Shown piece by piece: positions 8,199 through 16,398 of a stretch of 64,000 nucleotides of DNA. The position numbers were made by a program, and so were the translations under genes. This stretch comes from DATCJA01 sp963814955 (GTDB lineage: Bacteria > Acidobacteriota > Vicinamibacteria > Vicinamibacterales > UBA2999): the NCBI GenBank assembly GCA_963814955.1, contig CAWFEX010000013.1, forward strand, positions 248,001 through 312,000, in the 5' to 3' direction. Numbering within the stretch: position 1 is the first letter of the stretch; each line of letters opens with the position of its first letter. Under the pieces are notes generated by a model. That model was not told the origin of the DNA and searched no databases. It saw only the letters and a program-made list of their open reading frames with translations.

Positions 8199-9395
8199 GT
8201 GAAGACGATCGGATGCGATACTGAGTGCATCATCACCTCGCGAATTCTTCTCGCTCTCATATCGACAACGCTGGCGGCAGGTTGTGTGCGTGCACACGCT
8301 GTCGTTTCGCTGGAGGCTTACCCGGCGACCTGTCGAGGCCTCGTCGCCGAATCTGGAGCCACCGATCCGATTCGGATGGCGTGGCACGAGCTGGATGATT
8401 CGGCCGGTCGCCTGGCGATGGCCAGGTCGTGCGGCGCCGTTGGGCCGGCCGTATACCTTCCGCCTGTACGGAACGACGGGCTCTCTCAGGATGCAATCGA
8501 TAAGCTCGTCATCCTGAGTTGGAACGTCCACGTCGGAGGAGGAGATGTCGCGGCAATTGTCCGGGCCCTCCGCGAGGGAAACCTGACAGGCGGTGAGCCG
8601 GTCGGCAATTTCATCGTGCTGTTGCAAGAGGCATTTCGCGCCGGCACTGCGGTGCCGAATTCGCCGGTGAACGGAGCCTCGATCCCGCGGCGTATCGAAG
8701 AGTTTCCTCCCGATGGACTGCGGCGCGACATCCTGCAAAGTGCGCGCGAGCTGGGCCTCGGCGTCTTCTATGTGCCATCGATGCGCAATGGATCGCACCG
8801 GGGGGTGGCCGCCGAGGATCGCGGCAACGCAATTCTCTCGACGCTCCCCCTCTCGGACCTCACGGGCATCGAGCTGCCGTTCGAGCGCCAGCGTCGCATT
8901 GCCGCGTCGGCGACGGTGTCAGGTGTCGATACGGCCGGCAATCCCTGGCAGCTGCGACTCGTCACCGCACATCTCAACGCGACGGCAAGCATGAAACGCC
9001 TGTGGGTCTTTTCCGCGGGCGTTCGGGAGCGGCAGGCCAGACATCTGGCCGGGGTGCTTGCGCGCGCCGACGTCCCGACGGTCGTCGGCTCTGATTTGAA
9101 TTCGTGGGCGGGCGGGCCCTCAGAGCCGGCTTACTCAGAGCTCCGCGCTCATTTTCCCCAGACACCCGCGCTCGGCGGTGAGCCGACATTCCGTGGCGGC
9201 AGGATGCTCGACTTCGTGTTCCTCCGCGTACCGCCAGTCTGGGCGGGACAGCTCCAGACGCTGAGTAGCTTTTTTGGATCCGATCACCGCCCGCTGATCG
9301 GGTGGATTCAGTTTCGGCCCGCTCCCGTTTGCAGCCGCTTGAGCGCGGACTGCACGGCGTCGCGCAGCGAACCCGAATCCTTCGACAACTCCTGA
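8199..9395 (+). CDS. Endonuclease/exonuclease/phosphatase-fold lipoprotein
   Basis: About 398 residues. A hydrophobic stretch LLALISTTLAAGC has a good lipobox (LAAGC), pointing to an outer-membrane or periplasmic lipoprotein. The rest is an EEP-fold phosphodiesterase or nuclease: LSWNVHVGG, a metal-binding Glu in LLQEAF, NAILST, VTAHLNA, GSDLNSWAG, DFVF and the terminal GSDHRPL. The substrate is unknown. The GTG at 8199 is chosen because it is the last start before the lipoprotein signal; the frame is open from 8109. The conserved domain ends near 9309 and the final 26 residues are encoded inside the 3' end of the convergent TIR gene. Confidence 0.8.
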   Translation: MKTIGCDTECIITSRILLALISTTLAAGCVRAHAVVSLEAYPATCRGLVAESGATDPIRMAWHELDDSAGRLAMARSCGAVGPAVYLPPVRNDGLSQDAIDKLVILSWNVHVGGGDVAAIVRALREGNLTGGEPVGNFIVLLQEAFRAGTAVPNSPVNGASIPRRIEEFPPDGLRRDILQSARELGLGVFYVPSMRNGSHRGVAAEDRGNAILSTLPLSDLTGIELPFERQRRIAASATVSGVDTAGNPWQLRLVTAHLNATASMKRLWVFSAGVRERQARHLAGVLARADVPTVVGSDLNSWAGGPSEPAYSELRAHFPQTPALGGEPTFRGGRMLDFVFLRVPPVWAGQLQTLSSFFGSDHRPLIGWIQFRPAPVCSRLSADCTASRSEPESFDNS

Positions 9396-10882
9396 TCGAG
9401 CTTGCGCAGCTCGTCCATCGCCTGGTCCATGCGGCCGGCGCCTGCGTGCAGCAGGGCCACGTAGTATCGAATCGTGCGGCGCCGCGACTCGTCGTTCCCC
9501 GCGTACTCGTTGAACGCCCAGCCGAGCGTACCAATGTGATCGTCGGGAGGCAGCGCACTGAGCAACGCCTGCCGATCTTTTTCATGACCGCTGAGCGTCG
9601 CAAAGTAATACGGACCCCAGAGCGCCTGAGCCTGTGCCATGCTCAACTTCTGACTCTCCCGCCTCATGGCGTCGGCGACCCGCACTCGCTCGACAACAGA
9701 TTCCGGCGTGTTGGTGTTGCCGTATGCGGACCATTGCAGCGTGCGAACGCTATCGACCGCGCGTCCTGCTCGAAGGGCCGTGTCGAACAGTTTCGCCGCT
9801 CGAGCGACATCGTCATCCTGGAAAAGAATCCAGTGGGCGAGCATTGCATTCGCGTAAGGATTCCCCGGATCGATGGCCAGGGCCTCTTCGTACCATTCAG
9901 CCGGGTTCAGTTGCCGATTCCCGTCGCGCCACATCAGGAAACTGGCCCAGCCAGAGTGGGCCAGCAAGTCGGCCCGGCGCGCGCCGGTGGCCGAGGGGAG
10001 CGCCGCGTCCACCACGGCGAGGCCCGGCTTGATCGCTTCGCCAAACGAGGACTTGCCGCCTTCCACGCGGACGTTGCGAATCCAGTCCATCGCGGCGTCT
10101 TCCTGTGCCTGTTGAACCGCTTCTGAAGCCGGGGCCAGTTCTTTCGCTCGCGCCAGCGTGGACAGCGCCTCGACGGATTGGCTGCGCCGACGCTGCGCCG
10201 ATGCCTCGGCCAACAGAGCTTCGACCTGGCGCATCTGATCGGACGTCAGCTCCGTCGGCCGGTCGCTGGGGCCCGTTGACGCGGTCGCAGACTCGCCGTC
10301 GCCTGCGCGCAGAACGAGGTAAGCCGCAAGTCCGAGTGCGAGAACGGCCACGAGCGCCGCTGCTGGCCACCAGCGCCGCAGTAGCAACCGCCATGCGGGT
10401 TCGCCTTCGATCATGGCTGCCAGGCGATCGCACAGCCGTTCCGCGTCGTCATGGAACTCCGCGTGATCGAGCGCGGCGAGCTGCCGGTTGCCCAGCGGCG
10501 CAAGCGATGCCGGCAAGTCTTCCTTCTTCGGCATCGACGCGCCCTGGACGAGCACCGGTACAACCGGGATGCTGCGGCTCAGAGCGGTCTCGACCTCCAG
10601 ACGAACGAAGTCGCCGGGATCGTCGAGTCGGCGGGTACCGTCGGCAGCGCGCAGAGACGTCCATCGTGGTCCGATCACGACGAGCATCGCGGCGGTCTGT
10701 CGCAGCGAGGCCTGCAATACCTCGACGAAGTCGGTGCCCGGGTCGATGGTCTCGATGTCGAGGAACACGCGATCGGCGCCGAACCGCCGGTGCAGGTGGT
10801 CGGCGAGCCGGCCGGCGTCACCGGATGCGTCCTCCCGCCGGTAGCTCACAAAGATGCGATTTGAAGTGGCGGTCCGCGGCAC
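9308..10882 (-). CDS. Membrane-anchored TIR protein with helical repeat C-terminus
   Basis: About 524 residues from a GTG start. A TIR domain occupies about residues 8-155 (RIFVSYRREDASGDAGRL, VFLDIETIDPG, and a Glu in FVRLEVETAL that could be the NADase residue). One transmembrane helix follows (about 172-192). The C-terminal 320 residues are Ala-rich helices resembling TPR-type repeats (ALSTLARAKELAPAS, WYEEALAIDPGNPYA). TIR domains act in NAD cleavage or in protein assembly; which applies here is unknown. The frame stays open to 11080, but that extension is a translated intergenic repeat, so the later start is preferred. The 3' end overlaps the EEP gene by 88 bases. Confidence 0.8.
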   Translation of the reverse strand: MPRTATSNRIFVSYRREDASGDAGRLADHLHRRFGADRVFLDIETIDPGTDFVEVLQASLRQTAAMLVVIGPRWTSLRAADGTRRLDDPGDFVRLEVETALSRSIPVVPVLVQGASMPKKEDLPASLAPLGNRQLAALDHAEFHDDAERLCDRLAAMIEGEPAWRLLLRRWWPAAALVAVLALGLAAYLVLRAGDGESATASTGPSDRPTELTSDQMRQVEALLAEASAQRRRSQSVEALSTLARAKELAPASEAVQQAQEDAAMDWIRNVRVEGGKSSFGEAIKPGLAVVDAALPSATGARRADLLAHSGWASFLMWRDGNRQLNPAEWYEEALAIDPGNPYANAMLAHWILFQDDDVARAAKLFDTALRAGRAVDSVRTLQWSAYGNTNTPESVVERVRVADAMRRESQKLSMAQAQALWGPYYFATLSGHEKDRQALLSALPPDDHIGTLGWAFNEYAGNDESRRRTIRYYVALLHAGAGRMDQAMDELRKLDQELSKDSGSLRDAVQSALKRLQTGAGRN

Positions 10883-10898
10883 GTGCTCGATGATACGC

Positions 10899-10988
10899 GG
10901 AACCACGAAGGACACGAAGATCGCGAAGACACGAGGGTCAGGAATCGGATCCGAGTGATTCGTGACCTTCGTGTCCTTCGTGGTTTCC
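10899..10988. repeat. Inverted repeat of CGAAGGACACGAAG type
   Basis: GGAACCACGAAGGACACGAA at 10899 and its reverse complement (CTTCGTGTCCTTCGTGGTTTCC at 10967-10988, described here by its pairing) bracket a short spacer that contains a further degenerate copy (CGAAGACACGAGG). Short repeats of this wording are common between genes in Acidobacteria and Planctomycetes. It separates the TIR gene from the MBL gene upstream and could form a long hairpin. Confidence 0.75.
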
Positions 10989-10992
10989 GGCT

Positions 10993-12024
10993 CTAATTGG
11001 TTCGCGTGGCGTCGGTACGTGGCGTTCCGTTGATGACGCTGTAGACCTGCTCGATGTGCACGGTCCGGTGCGTATCCCATCGCTCGAAACCTTTATATGC
11101 ATCGAGCGTGAGGGTCTTCTGAATGTCTGCCAGACTGCGGCCCGCTCCGATTCCTGCGGCGACGCCCTTCGACAATTCCTCGAGGTACTGGAGCGACATC
11201 GCGGCGTCCTTCTTCGTTCCCATCAGCGCGTGTCCGGTCGCGGCGTGATCGAAGTCGAGCGCCATGATCGTGCGCAGTGCGTCGATATATGCGCCGACCG
11301 TCGGCGTGATGTTCTGCGGCAGGCGCTTGACCTGCAGCACGTCGGCGCTGAACACCGTTCGCTCGTCCGGGAAATAGAGCGCGGTGCTGTCGTCGGTGTG
11401 CGCGACGCCGAGGGGCACCATGATGACGCGCTTGCCGCCGAGCGTCACCGTGTGGCGGTCGCGGAACGTCGTGCTCGGGAGGAACACGTCGTTCACCGAA
11501 CCGCGAATCAGCTCGGCCGCACTGAGGATGCCGTTCCGGTTCTCGTCGAACAGGTCGAAGCGCTCCGCCGTTGCGCCGGTGGCCTCACTGCGCTCGACAA
11601 CGCCGTTGCGGTTGGCGTCCATCTTGACGCCATCAGCCGGTAGTGGCGGGTTCCCTGGAGGAAGTGCCACGCCCGCCCGCATGTTGGCGTGACCGACGAA
11701 CTCGGCGGTATCCGCAAAGACGACGCCTCCGGACGCATGGTCCCAGTCCTTGTGTGTGTAAAGGACGTAGCGGACCGGCACCTTGAAGCGGGTGGCGAAC
11801 TCCGCCTTGAGCCAGCGGGCGAAGTCGCGATTGATCGGGTCGGACATGATGATGCCTTCGGGCGTCACCAGGAATACGGTGTAGTGGTTGTCGTTCTGGG
11901 CCCGGTACAGCTGGCCCGTAATGTTCACGATGCCGCGTGGTGGCGATTTCTGTTGTGCCATGGCGCTCGTCGCGACACCCGACATCACAGTAATAACGAG
12001 GATAGAGGTCAGAATCCTTCTCAT
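10993..12024 (-). CDS. Secreted MBL-fold hydrolase with embedded EF-hand pair
   Basis: A 343-residue protein with a signal peptide (to about residue 24, AMAQQ). It has a metallo-beta-lactamase fold: PVRYVLYTHKDWDHASGG, FVGH, PLGVAHTDDS, FSADVLQVK and a late ATGHALMG. Two canonical calcium-binding loops interrupt the fold: D136-A-N-R-N-G-V-V-E-R-S-E147 and D160-E-N-R-N-G-I-L-S-A-A-E171. The first metal motif reads H-K-D-W-D-H, with Asp where most family members have His. The gene diverges from the ABC transporter. Both the insertion and the substitution are seen directly; calcium control of activity is inference. Confidence 0.85.
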   Translation of the reverse strand: MRRILTSILVITVMSGVATSAMAQQKSPPRGIVNITGQLYRAQNDNHYTVFLVTPEGIIMSDPINRDFARWLKAEFATRFKVPVRYVLYTHKDWDHASGGVVFADTAEFVGHANMRAGVALPPGNPPLPADGVKMDANRNGVVERSEATGATAERFDLFDENRNGILSAAELIRGSVNDVFLPSTTFRDRHTVTLGGKRVIMVPLGVAHTDDSTALYFPDERTVFSADVLQVKRLPQNITPTVGAYIDALRTIMALDFDHAATGHALMGTKKDAAMSLQYLEELSKGVAAGIGAGRSLADIQKTLTLDAYKGFERWDTHRTVHIEQVYSVINGTPRTDATRTN

Positions 12025-12102
12025 GATGATCTCCTTGCGGCGCTTAGCCTACTCCAATATGGCGGGTTCGGCGAAGGAGAAGGTGGGCGGTATCATCAAC
12101 TC

Positions 12103-13887
12103 ATGAAGCTCCTTGTCGCGTATCTCGCTGACTACTGGCGGCTTGTCGTGCTCGCCCTGGTTCTTGCGGCGATCAACCAGGTCTTCTCGCTCCTCGACCC
12201 GCTGATCTTCCGGTACGTCATCGACGAGTACGCGACGCGCTTCTCGGAATACTCGACGGAAGAGTTCTTTCGCGGCGTGAGCGTGCTGCTGGCCGCGGCC
12301 GTCGGAGTCGCGTTCGTCTCGCGCGTGGCGAAGAACTTCCAGGACTACTTCATCAACGTGATTACCCAGCGCCTTGGTGCGCGACTGTACTCGGACGGCA
12401 TCCGCCATTCGCTCGAGCTCCCGTATACGGTGTTCGAAGATCAGCGCAGCGGCGAGACGCTCGGCAAGTTACAGAAAGTGCGCAGCGACGTCGAGAAGCT
12501 GATTACCGCCTCGATCAACACGCTGTTCACGTCCCTGGTCGGCATTGTCTTCGTGATGATCTACGCCTGGAGCGTCCATTGGCTGATCGCGCCGATTTAC
12601 TTTCTCACGGTGCCGGCGCTCGGGATTCTGAGCTCGGTGCTCAGCAAGAAGATCAAGGTGATTCAGAAAACGATCGTGGCCGAGACCACGGCTCTTGCCG
12701 GCGCCACCACGGAATCATTGCGGAACATCGAGTTGGTGAAGAGTCTGGGTCTGGCGTCGCAGGAAATCGCGCGGCTGAACAGCACGACTGACAAGATCCT
12801 CCGCCTGGAGCTGAAGAAGGTCCGCTACATCCGCAGCCTCAGCTTCGTTCAGGGCACCGTCGTCAATGCGCTGCGCACGAGCATCATGTTCCTGATGCTG
12901 TATCTCATTTACGTCCAGGCCATCACGGTCGGGCAGTTCTTTTCGCTCTTCATCTACTCCTTCTTCATCTTCGGGCCGCTTCAGGAGCTCGGGAACATCA
13001 TCAACATTTACCGGGAGGCGGAGGTATCGCTGAAGAATTTCGAAGACATCCTCCAGATGAAGAAGGAGCCGCGGCCGCTCAACCCGGTGCCGCTGGGCGA
13101 TCTGCAGCGTCTGGCTTTCAGCCATGTGAGCTTCAAGCATCAGACCGCTTCGTCACCGGCGCTGACCGACATCTCTTTCACCGTCAAGCGCGGTGACACA
13201 ATTGCCTTCGTCGGCCCTTCCGGCGCCGGAAAGACGACGCTGGTCAAGCTGCTCGTGGGACTGTATCGCCCCGAAACGGGCGAGATTCTCTACAACGGCC
13301 ACCCCGCATCGGAGGTGGATCTCAATGAGCTGCGCGAGCAAATCGGCTTCGTGACACAGGACACGCAGCTGTTTTCCGGCACGATTCGCGAGAACCTCCT
13401 GTTCGTCAACCCGGCCGCCACGGATGCGGAATGTCTCGACGTGCTGCACAAATCGTCGTGCGACAGCCTGCTGGCGCGCGCATCGCAGGGCCTGGATACG
13501 GTGATTGGCGAGGGTGGCGTCAAGGTGTCCGGGGGTGAAAAGCAGCGGCTGTCGATTGCCCGCGCGCTCCTGCGCCGGCCGCACCTTCTGGTCTTCGACG
13601 AGGCGACGTCCTCTCTGGATTCGTTGACCGAGACGGAGATCGGCCAGACGATCCGTGAGGTCGGGACGAGTCAGGACGTGATGACCATTCTCATCGCTCA
13701 CCGGCTGTCGACGATCATGCACGCGGACCGTATTCATGTGCTCGAGCGGGGCAGCATCATCGAGTCGGGCACGCACGCGCAACTGCTGGACGAGAAGGGA
13801 CTGTATTACGCGATGTGGCGGCAGCAGATTGGCGAGAAGCGAACGACGCCGGTCACCGCGGCCCCGCCCAGGCTTGCGCTGGTGTGA
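12103..13887 (+). CDS. ABC transporter, fused permease and ATPase
   Basis: A 594-residue half-transporter of the ABC exporter type (MsbA/MdlB-like), expected to work as a homodimer in the inner membrane. Six hydrophobic segments fill residues 15-320. The nucleotide-binding domain (about 345-580) has Walker A GPSGAGKTT, Q-loop TQD, signature VSGGEKQRL, Walker B LLVFDEATSSLDS and the H-loop AHRLST. The substrate cannot be told from sequence; lipid or drug export is usual. The ATG at 12103 begins the first hydrophobic region; upstream reading belongs to the divergent MBL gene. It ends two bases before a convergent glycosyltransferase gene. Confidence 0.9.
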   Translation: MKLLVAYLADYWRLVVLALVLAAINQVFSLLDPLIFRYVIDEYATRFSEYSTEEFFRGVSVLLAAAVGVAFVSRVAKNFQDYFINVITQRLGARLYSDGIRHSLELPYTVFEDQRSGETLGKLQKVRSDVEKLITASINTLFTSLVGIVFVMIYAWSVHWLIAPIYFLTVPALGILSSVLSKKIKVIQKTIVAETTALAGATTESLRNIELVKSLGLASQEIARLNSTTDKILRLELKKVRYIRSLSFVQGTVVNALRTSIMFLMLYLIYVQAITVGQFFSLFIYSFFIFGPLQELGNIINIYREAEVSLKNFEDILQMKKEPRPLNPVPLGDLQRLAFSHVSFKHQTASSPALTDISFTVKRGDTIAFVGPSGAGKTTLVKLLVGLYRPETGEILYNGHPASEVDLNELREQIGFVTQDTQLFSGTIRENLLFVNPAATDAECLDVLHKSSCDSLLARASQGLDTVIGEGGVKVSGGEKQRLSIARALLRRPHLLVFDEATSSLDSLTETEIGQTIREVGTSQDVMTILIAHRLSTIMHADRIHVLERGSIIESGTHAQLLDEKGLYYAMWRQQIGEKRTTPVTAAPPRLALV

Positions 13888-13889
13888 CG

Positions 13890-15149
13890 TTAATTGATCG
13901 ACGGCGTCAGCCTCGATTCACCGGGCTGTGCCGGACTGGAACTGGCGATGATGGACATCCAGCCGCGAACCGCCAACGGAATGAAATACACGTCGAACGG
14001 CACTCTGAATCTGATCTCGCTCTTGAACACATAGACACAGATGAAGAGGCCGAGGATCGGCGCGCCCCAGACAAGGAAAAGGTCGTAGCGGCGATTGCTT
14101 GCAGGCCAGCACGATCGCAGACAGACGAGGAGCCCGGCGACGAGGGCAATTGAGAAGAAGAGCTCGTACAGCCGGATGATCGGCCTCACCGAGAGCTGGT
14201 CCAGCGGCCACGAGAAGTTCCCAACGAAGAGAAAGGGGATGTTCTCGAGCGACTGAACCAGTACGAACGGGTCGTTTCGAATGCAGCGCAGTCCTTCTCT
14301 CATGAAATACGCCGAATCGATGAACGGCCGATCCCATTCCTTGCGCTGGAACATGTCCAATTGAGAGTAGAGAGGGGAGAACCACTGATTTCCCGCCGAG
14401 TCCCTATTGACCTTCGAGGGACATTTCCCTTCTATGAAGTTGAGTCCGCCAGCGGAGGCGGTGAGCTGAAAGATGCCGATGGTCCGGTAGGCGAGCGTTC
14501 CATGAAGAACCAGTCCGGCGCCGATCACAGCGACGATCGGCGCAACCACTTTGAGCGCGGCGGACCACGGCTGGCGCTTCCAGTGGAGGATGCCGAGCAC
14601 GAACAGCGGTGCCAGAAACACGTGCGTGCTCTTGATCCACATGGCCGCGATGAACACGACGCCCCAGGCAGCCGACCATGCGTACGACGGTCGCTCCACA
14701 ACTTTCAGGCTCACCCACAGCAGCAGTGACAAAAGGAAGGTAAACGTGTTTTCAGAAATCGCAAACAGGTTGAACCCGAGCCACTGTACGTGAAAGGTTC
14801 CCACCACCAGCGCCGCGAAACCGACGCGCGGGCCGAAACTCTTTTCCGCGGCTTTCCACATGAACCACAACGACGCCGCGCCGATGATGGATTGATAGAT
14901 GGCCAACGCCTGGGTCCAGTTCCTGAACGCCAGCTTGAAAAAAGCCACGACGAACGGAAACCCAATCGGCTGAAAGAAATGCGTCGGGAGCCAGGTGCCG
15001 GTCAGGAGGTCTTCGGCGATATTCGAATAGTTCCCCATGTCCGAGAACAGCCGGTTCGACAGCGGATACAGGTACGCGGACGCCGCCCGGATGATGAACG
15101 CCACGGCAAGAATTGCGTAGCCTGCGCGCTTCATGAGACTAGAATTCAT
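13890..15149 (-). CDS. GT-C type membrane glycosyltransferase, probable
   Basis: A 419-residue protein with about nine to ten hydrophobic helices. An acidic motif SDMGNYSNIAEDL follows the first membrane helix, the position where GT39/PMT-like and related GT-C enzymes carry their catalytic Asp. Such enzymes move sugars from polyprenyl-phosphate donors to acceptors on the outer face of the inner membrane. The family is assigned from topology and this motif only. The start is the first of two nearby in-frame Met codons (MNSSLMKRAGY). Divergent from the small secreted protein at 15238, convergent with the ABC transporter. Confidence 0.65.
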   Translation of the reverse strand: MNSSLMKRAGYAILAVAFIIRAASAYLYPLSNRLFSDMGNYSNIAEDLLTGTWLPTHFFQPIGFPFVVAFFKLAFRNWTQALAIYQSIIGAASLWFMWKAAEKSFGPRVGFAALVVGTFHVQWLGFNLFAISENTFTFLLSLLLWVSLKVVERPSYAWSAAWGVVFIAAMWIKSTHVFLAPLFVLGILHWKRQPWSAALKVVAPIVAVIGAGLVLHGTLAYRTIGIFQLTASAGGLNFIEGKCPSKVNRDSAGNQWFSPLYSQLDMFQRKEWDRPFIDSAYFMREGLRCIRNDPFVLVQSLENIPFLFVGNFSWPLDQLSVRPIIRLYELFFSIALVAGLLVCLRSCWPASNRRYDLFLVWGAPILGLFICVYVFKSEIRFRVPFDVYFIPLAVRGWMSIIASSSPAQPGESRLTPSIN

Positions 15150-15156
15150 CCAGTTA

Positions 15157-15188
15157 TTGACGTTAGCTCAGGTTGGGCCGCATATAAT
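15157..15188 (+). promoter_or_regulatory. Possible sigma-70 type promoter
   Basis: TATAAT at 15183-15188 is a perfect -10 hexamer about 50 bases before the start at 15238, in an AT-rich pocket unusual for this window. The best -35 match is TTGACG at 15157-15162, but the 20-base spacer is longer than the usual 16-18, so the -35 assignment is weak. Confidence 0.4.
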
Positions 15189-15237
15189 CGGCGAAATCGC
15201 AGCGAACGTTCGAGACCGCGGAAAAATGGAGGTCACC

Positions 15238-15825
15238 ATGAAGGACATCGTCACGGTTGCGTTGATTGTGCTGGCCACTTCGAGCGGCGTGCTGGCGCAG
15301 GAGGGCCGCGGTAGCGCGCCGCCCCCGCCGCCTTTGCAGCCAGGGGCATCGCAGGCCGACGTGGACGTGGCTCTGCTTGCCGCACCCGCGAATCTCCGCG
15401 ACCAGGCCACCGTCATCAAGTGGAAGCCCGACTTCACCTACGACACACTGAGGAAAGGGACGAATCGTCTCGTGTGCTACAACCGGTCGGGACAGGCCGG
15501 ACAGCAGCCGTTCTCAATTGAGTGCACGAGCATCGGGAACGTGGAGCGGGTGACGCAGAACATGAAGCTCGAAGCGATGGGCGACAAGAAGCAGGCAATG
15601 CTTGATGCCGCCGAAAAGGACGGCACTCGCGTCAAACCCGAGTACGGGTCGATCTTCTACAACCTGTCCGGTCCGGACCGGGAGCGCGCGCGGGCGCACA
15701 TGACCGTCGCGATACCCGGTGCCACAACGCAGTCCACAGGACTGCCCGATAACAACAAGCAGGGCGGCGCCTGGATCATGAATGCCGGCACGTCGACTGC
15801 GCACATCATGGTGCCAGGGCACTAG
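15238..15825 (+). CDS. Secreted protein of unknown function
   Basis: A 195-residue protein with a signal peptide (MKDIVTVALIVLATSSGVLA). A proline run PPPPPL follows the cleavage site, then a folded region with two cysteines (RLVCYNRSG and FSIECTS) that could form a disulfide. The C-terminal part includes YGSIFYNLSGPDRERARAHM and ends IMVPGH. I do not recognise the family. GGAGG seven bases before the ATG at 15238 fixes the start. It is preceded by a good -10 box and followed by a dispersed repeat element. Confidence 0.75.
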   Translation: MKDIVTVALIVLATSSGVLAQEGRGSAPPPPPLQPGASQADVDVALLAAPANLRDQATVIKWKPDFTYDTLRKGTNRLVCYNRSGQAGQQPFSIECTSIGNVERVTQNMKLEAMGDKKQAMLDAAEKDGTRVKPEYGSIFYNLSGPDRERARAHMTVAIPGATTQSTGLPDNNKQGGAWIMNAGTSTAHIMVPGH

Positions 15826-15850
15826 CTCAAATTGCCTGGAACCCATTTCC

Positions 15851-15987
15851 ATAACCGTAGTGTCCGGCCATTCTCGGACAACCGCAGTGTCCGGCTTTAG
15901 CCGGACCTGAAGTCCGCCTGCCCTTCGACTTACGCTCAGGGCACCCCGAGCACGTCGAGGGGTGAAGGCGGACACTACGTCGGTTAT
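15851..15987. repeat. Dispersed repeat with terminal inverted repeats
   Basis: The element starts ATAACCG-TAGTGTCCG and ends CGGACACTACG-TCGGTTAT, so its ends pair imperfectly. Inside is a GTCCGGCTTTAGCCGGAC hairpin and a roughly 50-base core (about 15915-15965) containing CCTTCGACTTACGCTCAGGG. Nearly the same core occurs reversed at 34141-34192. The structure suggests a small non-autonomous mobile element. Confidence 0.75.
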
Positions 15988-16038
15988 AAAACCGGTTCTA
16001 GGCACTTCAGGCACTTTAGAGAAAGTGAAAGGAGAGTA

Positions 16039-16365
16039 TTGAAGCCTGTCATCGTCGGTCTTCTTGCACTCGCCGCCTTGTCCGGCGCCCAGCGAACGCA
16101 GACGTTCAGCGGTGTCATTACCGACGACGTGTGTGCGCGGGACGGTCACGCCGGCATGCAGATGGGGCCAACCGACGCAGAATGCACGCGATTGTGCGTC
16201 ATGCTGCACGGCGCTTCATACGTGTTGTACGACGGCAAGGATGTGTACACCCTCATCGGGCAGAACGAGCCGGACGAATTCGCAGGGCAGAAGGTGCGGG
16301 TTGTCGGAACGCTCGACGCGAAGTCGAAGGCCATCCACGTCGAGTCGATAACGGCCGCGGACTGA
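16039..16365 (+). CDS. DUF5818-like exported protein
   Basis: A 108-residue protein with a short hydrophobic leader, then FSGVITDDVCARDGHAGM, GPTDAECTRLCV, a YVLYDGKDVYTL stretch and VRVVGTLDAKSKAIHVESI. This matches the pattern I associate with DUF5818, an exported family with three conserved cysteines and no known function. The start is TTG, supported by AAAGGAG about six bases upstream; no ATG is available. It stands alone downstream of a repeat element. Confidence 0.7.
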   Translation: MKPVIVGLLALAALSGAQRTQTFSGVITDDVCARDGHAGMQMGPTDAECTRLCVMLHGASYVLYDGKDVYTLIGQNEPDEFAGQKVRVVGTLDAKSKAIHVESITAAD

Positions 16366-16398
16366 GCGGGCTGGGGCACGCACCAGTGCAGCCGCACG

